From the NCBI GenBank assembly GCA_947683425.1, contig CANTUQ010000043.1, forward strand, positions 5,899,501-5,963,500: a stretch of 64,000 nucleotides of DNA, read 5' to 3'. Both the position numbers and the translations under genes were made by a program. Source of the stretch: Excoecaria cochinchinensis. Lineage: Eukaryota > Streptophyta > Magnoliopsida > Malpighiales > Euphorbiaceae. Under the pieces are notes generated by a model. That model was not told where the DNA came from. It saw nothing but the letters and a program-made list of their open reading frames with translations, and did no database searches. Positions 24,467-33,212 of the stretch are shown piece after piece. How positions within the stretch are numbered: the stretch's first letter is position 1; each line of letters begins with the position of its first letter.

Positions 24467-25778
24467 CTAGGTCCTGCTGCTGCTCTCGCCGATCAGATGC
24501 TTGAGCCCTCGGGTCCTATTATCAGAGGCTGGGCTGAGGATCCACTTCTTGTACCCGCTGGTTGAGGATGCAGAATGGTTGCCAAACCTCGGGATGACGG
24601 TCTTCACAGGTAATCTACCCCATAGCTCATGATACCGGGAAGCAAATGCGACCGAGAGATCTCCTCCTCGGAAAGACAGGGGAACCCTCACTATATCCTG
24701 GGTCATCCCAAGCTGCCGTGTACATCGCGAGGTGATGCAGAAGGTGGCCTGGCGGAGGCCGCAGAGGGGAACGCAACCCGATGACCCATCAGTGACCGCA
24801 TGAGATAGCGGGAGCCAGGCGGATGTAAAACTGATATCGTCATCTGACAGCTCACCAAATCTGGTAATACCTTCACCAGCCGTGGCACACCCATGCAATC
24901 GCCGACGAGGCAAGAAATGGCTCGGCAAGTACTGCGGAGTGACTCGAGGGGGTGGTTCAGACAGCATCTTCAGTTTTTCCTGTAGCCAGATCTGACAAAA
25001 AAAAAAAAAAAAAAGCCGCTGGAGTAAATACGGTTTACTTCAGGCAAAAATAAGGCACAGGGTTGTGTGAAAATCCGAAAGGACGCACCTCCCGCAAAGA
25101 AAAGCTAGTGTGAAAATCCATAAGGGACGCACTACCTTTAAAATAATGACGTACCTGGAGTAATAAGGGGCTACCGGTAAAGGTTGTAGTGGACCCAGAG
25201 CTCACAACGTCCAAAACCAGAATGGTTTCGGCTAGGACAAGTGGTAGGGGTGACAATCCCAGATGAAAGTCGCTCAGAACTCCAAGCAGACGAAAGTCAC
25301 CTGTCAAGCCTCCTGGAACAACAGTAAGGAAGTTCACCATGCAGAATAGGAACGTGATACTTACCTGATAGGTGGGGATGTCGGTGAACTGATCCAGGGC
25401 CTCGATCAGTGGCTCCAGGGCAAAGGAGGAGCTCAGAGGAATAAGCTGGTTAGCCTCCGATGGGGATATGCCCAGAGCTAGGGCTACATCCCGGGTCTGA
25501 AGTAGGCCACAGCGGGGGATGCAAGGCAGAGCGCCAGGAGGGAACCGGGCTCCCAGAATGGAAGCCAATTCTTCAGAAAGAGGGCACAGTTCCTGATAGG
25601 TGAACTGGAAGACGTGAAATCGGGGGTTCCAGAAGTGGGTCGCTGCCAGGAGGAGGTTCTGGTCGATCTTCACCCGGCACAGATATTTCAGCCCAGCCAG
25701 AGAGGAAAGGGCGCCTTCTCCCCAAGTGTGTTTGTCATCTAAAATACGGTGCATCCTTTGGGCAGGAGGGGAAGACAT
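24467..25778 (-). CDS. T2 antisense gene: DUF7745-like protein, two exons, intact
   Basis: Exon 1 is 25778-25155 (624 nt) and exon 2 is 24991-24467 (525 nt), exactly the exon lengths of T1. The junction is CAG|GTACGT to TTTTGTCAG|ATC, phase 0. I chose the start MSSPPAQRMHRILDD at 25778. The earlier ATG at 25823 would lie at or above the expected transcription start, and the T1 protein begins at the equivalent place (MNSPFLSKMHRILDD). The product matches T1 at roughly two thirds of residues by eye with no length change, so the frame has been kept while the sequence diverged. It carries the same DUF7745-like landmarks (THFWNPRFHVFQFTY, LAETILVLD, IWLQEKLK, SGCVPLCGL). Function is unknown. A minus-strand TATA box lies at 25837-25845. 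Confidence 0.78.
24992..25154 (-). other. Intron of the T2 antisense gene (163 bp)
   Basis: The donor is CAG|GTACGT and the acceptor is a long T-run ending GTCAG. It carries the same two GTGCGTCC..GGATTTTCACAC direct repeats as the T1 intron. A run of A on the plus strand at about 24996-25013 forms the pyrimidine tract. Confidence 0.75.
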
Positions 25779-25836
25779 TTTGAGAAGAATAAAGGCCCAA
25801 GGTGTTGGAAAATGAAGAGACAAAAAATTTTGCAGA

Positions 25837-26084
25837 TTTTATAGGGGAGGGTCACCGACGGCCTACCCGCCCCTATACAGAGACGGTCTGCCCGCCTCTC
25901 TACGGAGACGGCTTGACCGCCCCTCCATAGGGACGGCCTGCCCTTCGGAAGTCCACCTGGCAGATGCATGCGTCATCATTGCATTCATCACGCGCATTAA
26001 CTTGCATTTATTGCGCGACAGACGGCCAGCCCGTCGGTCGCTTGTACAGACGCCCTGCCCGTCGGTCACAAAATTCTATATAAG
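25837..26084. promoter_or_regulatory. T2 internal divergent promoter region
   Basis: A minus-strand TATA (CCTATAAAA) is at 25837-25845 and a plus-strand TATA (TATATAAG) is at 26077-26084, about 230 bp apart. Between them are at least six GACGG or CCCGTC half-sites, including CAGACGGCCAGCCCGTC at 26019-26035. That 17-mer is identical to one in both T2 LTRs. The layout suggests one control region serving two opposite genes. Confidence 0.66.
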
Positions 26085-26277
26085 GGCGAGTGACAGACGG
26101 CGCAAACGTTGCTGTCCCTTTCTTCTTCCTCTCTCAAGCGGTTTCTAAGCGGTTTCTAGCGTTTTTTGAGTCTTTTCTTCTTATTTTTTCGCGATTTCTT
26201 CATTTTTTCACATTATATACTCACCCGGTGCCCGGATATTTATATTTCTCCAGTTTCTACACTTCTCCGGATTACAA

Positions 26278-27005
26278 GTAAGTAAATAATTACTTTCTTT
26301 TGATTTTTATTCAATTTATTTCTGCATCCCTTCTTCTTTTAACTTTAAGAAGTTGTAGATGATTTTAGAATTTAGGAAGCATGCTGCCCATTTTTTTTTA
26401 TATATCGTTTAGTGCAATTAAACCTGAACTTTTTGCATGATCACATAGAAGTAGAATTTTTCTATAATCTTGGTGCTTTAGAATTGCATCCTTTTAGCGC
26501 ACCATTTTGTGCATAATTTGCTTTTATGGCCTGAGGCCATTATTTTGAGTTGTTGGGGGCACACTCTTGCCGGGGTGCGCCCCATTTACATGCATTTAAT
26601 ATTGCTAGGCCCTGAGGCCTATTATCTCACTTTTTCATGCAGGAGGTTGGGCACATCCCTGCCGGGGTGCTGCCCAAATTTTTATTATTTATTCTAAAAT
26701 TGAATATTTATTTACTTTCCATGTATAATGCATGCCTTAGGACTTAGAAAGCCCATTCTTATTCACTTTAATTATCTCCATGAGGATTGCATGTTCCTTT
26801 TGCCATGATGCGTGCAAGGCATGTTAGGCTACTTCCTTAGACAGGATGTTTGCTATTTTTATCTGTCATTACCTTTCTCTTTTTTATCTCATGATTGGGC
26901 CGCCATTGCCCTGTTAAGGCCTAGATGGACCTTAGATTTTGGAAAATAAACCTGATAGTGTTTGTTTTGCCAAGTTTTCGCTATCTGACTCCTTCCCTTT
27001 TACAG
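26278..27005 (+). other. 5'-UTR intron of the T2 sense accessory gene (728 bp)
   Basis: The donor CAA|GTAAGT starts at 26278. The acceptor CCCTTTTACAG ends at 27005, two bases before the start codon. The inside is AT-rich with GGCCTGAGGCC words and two GC-rich hairpins (about 26553-26583 and 26647-26677) like those of T1. Position and hairpins are conserved while most of the remaining sequence is not. Confidence 0.7.
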
Positions 27006-27006
27006 G

Positions 27007-28986
27007 ATGCCTCCCAGACGTAGAGCACCACAGGCCCAGCCCGAGCTTGAGGCTCCGGCTTGGATGGATGACGAGTCCGCTCAGAGGTACAGAGCGTTGG
27101 CTCAGGTAGAGTTTCGGGCCAGCCGCTTTGTATCTCGCCCTTTTCTAGAGGCCTTTGGGTTGGCCCCGGAGTTTGATCTACTTGCCGAGGGAGCTGGTTG
27201 GACAGAGTTTCTCGAGCCTGCCTTCCAGACATTTCCAGAGGCCACCCGCCAGGTCTTGGCCACTCTCCGCTACACAGGCTTCCAGAGTGCGGATACCGAC
27301 CCGGGGGTGATCCAGTTTTGGTTTGATGGCGACCATGTCAGCATCACCAGGCAGAGGTTTGCTCAGGCCATGGGGCTCCCTACGGGGGAGGAGGTTGAGA
27401 TCCCGCGGCGAGCGGTGAAACGCGCCCATTGGGCGGCCATTGCTATACCAGGAGTGCTGTACGATCACGATACAGCGAAGAGCACCGTACTGGTGTCTCA
27501 GGCACTCCGGTATCTGCACAGAGTGCTTTCCAGCTCGTACTTCGGTCGAGCTGGTAATCCAGGGTCGCTTAATGCGGCCGAGATCTGGAGCCTCTGGGCT
27601 ATGGTGGCAGGCCAGCGTCTCAACATTAGCCACGAGATCTTGGCCAACCTGGTCAGAGTTGGCAGAGGGTCGACACCGGTGGTGATGGTAGGAGGAGTCA
27701 TCACTCGATTATTGTTGGGATTGGGGTTTAACCCCGAGAGGTTGAGAGGACCTTTGCCGGAGGGGATCCATATAGCCGCTGCAGCGGTGGTTCAGATGGG
27801 GATGATCTCCCCGATTTCTGGCCAGGCAGAGGCCTATAGGGTGTTGACTATCCACGAGACCCGGCAGATGTTCAACCTTCCACCCTTGGGGGCAGATCCT
27901 GATCACCCAGAGCACCAGGAGGAGCAGCCTCCACAGCCAGAGCCCGAGCCACAGCCTCCTCAGCCTCCTTAGTCGCAGGCAGTGCCTCCGCCACAGCAGC
28001 AGGAGCCTCCTAGGACCCCCTCGGACTTCGATTTTGAGATCACGATGGACGATCTCTTCGCCTCTCCACCGGCATCTAGGGCCCCGACTCCAGCCCCATC
28101 GCCGAGCGCCAAGGTACAGAGGCCTGCCCGCAAGCCCTCCGAGAGATACCATCCGTACTCCTGAGGCGATCCTGGGGCATCCACTTCTTCGGCACCACCA
28201 CTAGAGCCAGCACCACATCAGCCAGCTCAGCCGGACTATTTCCAGCTCCTCTCCACCATGTTTATGGCCTTTGAGCGGCGACAGGATGAGAGGGATAGGG
28301 CCATTCACGAGAGGTTGGATCGCCAGCAGGCTGCTATTCAGGAGCAGTCTCAGTCGGTGGAGCGCCTATCCCGAGAGCAGGCGGGCTACATTGAGCATAC
28401 AGCGAGGGAGCAGACTCGGACCATGGACGCCCTTAGAGATGAGTAGACTCGAGTTCTGGAGGCCTTCAGAGGAGAGCAGATGAGGCTGGTTGAGCAGATT
28501 GCTCAGGGACAGAGGGAGTTGAGGCAGCAGCTCGCTCATGATGTGAGGACGTCACAGGACCAGGCATCTCAGAGGGTCGATATGACCCTTCAGATGATTG
28601 ATGAGTCACTTTACTCTCTAAGATCCCGCGTCCAGGCGATGGAGGGGATTCTCCCTCCTCTTTCTCAGACCATGAGGGAGTTTAGGCAGCAGACGGAGCA
28701 GAGCCTAGAGCATAGGAGGACGGCCGCCGCTGAGCAGACCACTCAGCTGAGCCAAGCCTTCAAGAAGTTGGGGGACAAGATCTCAGAGACCTTAGGGTTT
28801 TTGGGCACCTGTACCCAGCCCTTCTTGGACGGCTATGCTCAGGTTCAGTTCAGGCGAGCCCATGATCACGAGGCAGGACCCTCTACAGCTCCGCCACCAC
28901 CTCCGGCCCGTCCACCTCCGCCAGGGACCATGCATATATCGGATGATGAGGATCTCGATGAGCCCTCAGACTACACACCTCTCTGA
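27007..28986 (+). pseudogene. T2 sense accessory gene: ATHILA ORF-1-like plus coiled coil
   Basis: This is one 660-codon frame with stops TAG (27970-27972), TGA (28162-28164) and TAG (28444-28446), each one C-to-T step from CAG or CGA. Residues 1-300 resemble the ATHILA ORF-1 family: FRASRFVSRPFLEAFG, GAGWTEFLEPAF, FWFDGDHVSITRQRFAQAMGLP, LRYLHRVLSSSYFGRAGNPG and LWAMVAGQRLNISHEILANL. A proline/glutamine-rich linker follows (about 300-410). Then comes a coiled coil (about 415-590) with repeated QE and RL heptads, and an acidic end SDDEDLDEPSDYTPL. It is transcribed away from the antisense gene, behind its own TATA box and 5'-UTR intron. A gag-like or particle-associated role is possible but not shown. 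Confidence 0.78.
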
Positions 28987-29430
28987 GCTTCAGGGAGTTA
29001 TTTTTGTATCTCTTGTATATTTTATATTTTGTATATGCACTGTACAAAAATGACATTTCTAGTGGAAAACTTTGGCTTCCTCATTGCATGATTTTTTTTG
29101 ATTAGTTGATTAATCACATCACAGAAGGTGTATATTGTCATATTTACTTATGTGTCGATAGAAATGACAATAAAAAAATAATACGAAACAAAGACAAACA
29201 ACAAAAGAATAATAATCAATAACATCTCAATAAAAAAATGAATAAAAGATGAAACATGGCATAGCCAATAGAGCAAGGGTCACGCCATCAATAGACAGGT
29301 CAAAAGATGACCACTCAAACGTGAACTGACAAAATCTTTTATCTCACAGGTACAGGGAAATACCGATCTAAGCACAAGCATCGATTAGAAAGATCTCCTT
29401 TGAAACAAGGAGACCAGCGGAGTTTCCACA
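28987..29430 (+). other. T2 3' untranslated stretch
   Basis: No gene is seen. TTGTATATTTTATATTTTGTATATG (split here at 29008-29035) is T-rich and could serve as a plant near-upstream poly(A) element for the sense gene. The rest is A-rich and leads into the tandem array. Confidence 0.45.
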
Positions 29431-29930
29431 CTCCAAATCGAAGCTGTGGTTAAAGAAACACCACTCTTCACCAAACCGAGGTTGTAGCCAAAGCATGCTG
29501 CATCTCACAGATCGAAGCTGCAGTTGAAGAAACACTGCCCTTCACCAGATCGAAGCTGCAGTTGAAGAAACACTGCCCTTCACCAGATCGAAGCTGCAGT
29601 TGAAGAAACACTGCCCTTCACCAGATCGAAGCTGTGGTTAGAGAAACACCACTCTTCACCTAGTCGGGATTGTAGCCAGAGAGTGCTGCATCTCACAGTT
29701 CACGCGGCAGCCAGAGAGTGCTACGCACCTTGCAGATCGGATGGGGGTTAGCAAGGGAACTTCAGATCGAAGCTGTGGTTAGAAAAACACCGCTCTTCAC
29801 ATCGAGATTGTAGCCAGAGAGTGCTGCATCTCACCAATCGAAGCTGTGGTCAGAGAGTGCCGCACTTCACCAGACCGAGATTGTAGCCAAAGCATGCTGC
29901 ATCTCACCAAGCCCTACAGGATGAGATGAG
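29430..29930 (+). repeat. T2 tandem array, 38-bp core unit
   Basis: Three near-perfect units built on GATCGAAGCTGCAGTTGAAG and AAACACTGCCCTTCACC lie at about 29512-29630. Diverged relatives (CGAAGCTGTGGTTA, CGAGATTGTAGCC) extend to both sides. It occupies the same place as the 91-bp array of T1 but is unrelated in sequence. Confidence 0.85.
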
Positions 29931-30039
29931 ACCGATGGGGGTACCTTCGCATCGCCGAACAGATCGAGATGAGGTCTAACCGGCAAAAGGCACGGAGGGT
30001 GAAAAGCCGTCGCAGGTACGCTTCCTTTCTGACCTTTCT

Positions 30040-30096
30040 CTGAGTTTTGGCTTATCTAGGCGCTTGTGCACTAGTTTCCCCAAAACTGGGGGCAAC
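30040..30096 (+). promoter_or_regulatory. T2 conserved pre-LTR block and polypurine tract
   Basis: CTCTGAGTTTTGGCTTATCT, then GCACTAGTTTCCCC, then AAAACTGGGGGCAAC (30082-30096) immediately precedes the 3' LTR and mirrors T1. Confidence 0.85.
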
Positions 30097-31182
30097 TGTA
30101 AGCACCGTGTCCCAGAGCGGTCCGGATCAGAGGTTACCCTATGATGAAATTAGTGTCCGAGCCTGTATGGTAGGTTGGATTTAGAGGTTTTAGCCCCGCG
30201 TTCCACGAGAAATGAAGTTTTTTTTATCGTTCCCGAGCAGGGAGGGGAAAACAGAGGTTTTTTTCGAGTCAAAGGGGCTTTTTGTCCTCCACAGACGGCC
30301 AGCCCGTCTGTCGAGCCTGCCCGTCGCTCCGAGTCACCGACGGTTCTGGGTATTTTCCGACGCCCGTTGGAAAGTCACCGCCCCTGTCAGGAGCCGCCTG
30401 GTTTCCCGGAGCACGCAACCGTTCCGACGCTCGTCGGTGGATGTGGCAGGGCCGTCGGAAGTGTCCTTGTGTCAGTAGGATTCTTCCGACGCCCGCCCCC
30501 ATAAACCGACACCCGTCGATCGTGTCTGGCTATATAAGGTCCGGATTTTTATTTGAAAAGGGTTGGAAAATTTTTCAGAAGAGGGAACTCTGCCAAAATT
30601 CAAGCACGTTTTCTCTCTCCTCCTAAAACACCTTTTTCCAAAGAACTTTATTTAATCAAGGATCAAATCAATCAAAGGAACTAAAAGCTAATTAGTTTTC
30701 TTTAGATTTTGACTCCAAAAATCGATTTTCTGAAGGATTGGAGGTGAAATAGCTCATTTCCTCTCTAATCTTTCATTTTCTGTTTCTCGTGGAACGCGCG
30801 GGGATCTAACCGACACCAAAATCTTACCCAAAGCGACTATCTGAGGGTAAATATTCCGGATTCTCTCTCCATTTTCATCTCATATTTAATCATTTATCAT
30901 TTATTTATTCATTCTGTGAAATTTTTGAATACCTGTCATTACTTTTCTTCATTTTGACTCCCTCATGGCCCAACATGGATAAAATGCGCAAGTCTTAGGC
31001 TCTCCGAGGCGAGAGTAACTTTCCCAATGTTCTATTGGGTGGCGACTCCATGATACCTCCTTGTTGCCCAATATAGACGCACTTGCGATTATTTGCAAGA
31101 TGCCAACGGACCCGCAAACGCCCCGGTCGCCCACGTGCGGGCGGTCGAACGGGCGGCGCATCGAGATTCGGCGCGCGTCACA
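30097..31182 (+). repeat. T2 3' LTR, full length (1086 bp)
   Basis: It runs from TGTAAGCACC to GGCGCGCGTCACA. GACGG/CCCGTC words fill 30291-30525, including the 17-mer at 30292-30308, and a TATATAAG box follows at 30531-30538. The hairpin CCCAATGTTCTATTGGG is near 31024. Unlike the 5' copy it keeps its promoter. Confidence 0.92.
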
Positions 31183-31903
31183 TGTATCCACCATCATTTT
31201 GAACTCAGGCTTTTGCTTTTGGTTATATCGTTTTGTTATGAATTGTAAGATAATAAGTGAGCTTGTATATGTCCTGTATATGTGTTGCTCCTGTTAGCCG
31301 TGGATGGTATCCTTTCCCGTACATGATACTTGAGAAGATTATTTCTTTATGCCTTGCTTTGAAAGCGATATCGGTATATGTTAGATGCATGGATGTGTTA
31401 TTGGTATGCCTATATCGTTATATGTGTATCTGTTAGTGATGTGTGATGCAAGTATGTTTGGTAACTCTGGTTTGTTACTTCGTTGGAAATCCTTTACTTT
31501 CTGTATATCCCCACTAAGCATTATCGCTCATCATAGATGTTTTGTCTTCATGTAGGTATGCAAGTTCAGTTTTGAAGGGAGTGTCCTCATCCGCTGGCCA
31601 CTAGGAGTTTTGGTTCTTGAAGAGTCTCTTTTTGCAATGAGTTTAGAAGTATTCTTTTTGTATAGAACTCCTGTATAGTGTTTTGTATATGTGAGGAAGG
31701 CATGTAATATTGTTAACATTTTGTAATAAGGATATTGTAGGATTTACTTAATGCAAGTATGCTTTGACCTGTTTGATGCTTCCGCTTATATATGCTTTTG
31801 TACGATACTTTCGCCATTTTTCTTGTATGAGTGTTCTTCTGTATGCTTAATTGTGCATGTGTGGCATCCAGATATTCCTCCTAAGGGGTATTTGGGTGCT
31901 ACA
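31183..31903 (+). repeat. C5: chromovirus-like LTR, right part
   Basis: It continues the LTR interrupted at 15964. The order of shared words with TRG is kept: CCCCACTAAGCATTATCGCT at about 31509, a GTAGG word, then GATGCTTCCGCT at about 31780, ending TTTGGGTGCTACA at 31903. No primer binding site follows, so this is a solo or truncated LTR. Confidence 0.68.
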
Positions 31904-33212
31904 AATTGCTTTTACAAACTTATATTTCAAAATTACAAATCTTACAAACACTCTTAAGACTATACAATACCTATACTAAGATCTCTTTATAAACTTGCAT
32001 TGGCCTGGACTGCTGCGGCTGACCTTCGAAAGACTCAGTCACTTGCACCTACACGGATTAAAAGAAAATCCGTGCTAAGCATAAAACTTAGTGGAAAACA
32101 CATAAATATGGACGATCACTAAGAATGGCCTTCAAAAGGGATTTAAAGGAAAGCACAATATAGAAAATACACACATGCTAATTATAACAATTTAGGTACT
32201 TTCCAAGAGTTCATCAAAACATACACACATACTTTGCATATACATTTATTCAATTAATACATGCTTTTATTCGCATATCAATGTTAATAAATTACTTACA
32301 CATTATTAACAACTTTTCACATCTTATACATATCACTTTGTTCACTTGTTTATATTCATTCTAGTTCCCAACATTCATTTCACACATCTTGCTTACAAAT
32401 GCCTTATCACATTATTTTATTCAATCAAAGAAGTATTTATTTCACCATAATAAAATACATCTTATACATTTCATGTAGTATCATTTTAATAATTCACATT
32501 ACTCAATGTCATATCTACGTAGTTACTCCTGTAAACTCAAGAAGTGGATAATGAGTGAACATATTGGTACCCATATTGGTACCCGTGGGTACAAACAAAA
32601 GCAATTTCTATCATTTTATTCAAAAACATTTTCACATTGGTGGATCTTAAACAAGATCCAACTTATAAGGATCGCGAGGACCCCAAACGGTAACTTGATC
32701 AGGGTCCAGAACACATTGGGGCTGCAGCATACAGAACTCTATAGGCATGCCTATCTATCCACGACTTGACTGTTGCAGGCTAAATTAATTATCCAATTAT
32801 TATTTAATTATCCGCATGATATAGCATGGTAATTTCAATAAGCAATATCATATTATAATTTGTACATTGAATATTATATATATTCCATAAGTGATAAACT
32901 ATGCAAAGTAAATTAAAAAAAGTAAACATTCATGGCACAAAGGAGGGTTGCGCTCGCGACAGAGATGAATCACACCATATGTCGTGCTCGCGACTACCTT
33001 TTGCATTCGGGACAGAGAGCGGGACGGCCTCCATCGCACTCACGCATAAGGTTGCGCTTGTGATAGAGAGCGTTCGATGGAAGATCATATCACAGGTTCT
33101 CTGTCGCGCTCGTGATAGAGATGAGCATCACGTTCCGCCACTGTCCTACATAACTCTCTTCAAATAATACCTTCCCAAAACACCAAACTAACTCTTTGCC
33201 CACATGACACAC
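31904..33212 (-). repeat. C6: second chromovirus-like LTR, reversed, partial
   Basis: Read on the minus strand, the order matches C5 and TRG: GTCGCGAGC-type palindromes (about 33120-32945), then a GGATAG..GCATGCC word (about 32760-32740), then CTAAG..GCTTAGCACGG (about 32085-32065) and GTGTAGGTG. It is interrupted by C5 on the left and by T4 at 33213 on the right. It is AT-rich and old. Confidence 0.55.

Larger units (their letters stand above)
15965..31182 (+). mobile_element. T2: complete Tat-lineage Ty3/gypsy element
   Basis: Order: 5' LTR (15965-16807), primer binding site, leader, gag-pol, antisense gene, divergent promoter, sense accessory gene, tandem array, polypurine tract, 3' LTR (30097-31182). 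Flanking 5-mers are TATAT (15960-15964) and TGTAT (31183-31187), a target duplication with one mismatch. The host sequence on both sides is a chromovirus-like LTR (C5) that continues across the insertion. Total length is 15.2 kb. The LTRs are very similar outside a 243-bp deletion in the 5' copy, so the insertion is fairly recent. Confidence 0.92.

Noticed and set aside
25779..25823. Upstream ATG of the T2 antisense gene
   Set aside because: It has no counterpart in T1 and lies at or before the transcript start predicted from the minus TATA box.
29430..29930. CRISPR-like array
   Set aside because: Units are adjacent without unique spacers, and the DNA is a plant retroelement.
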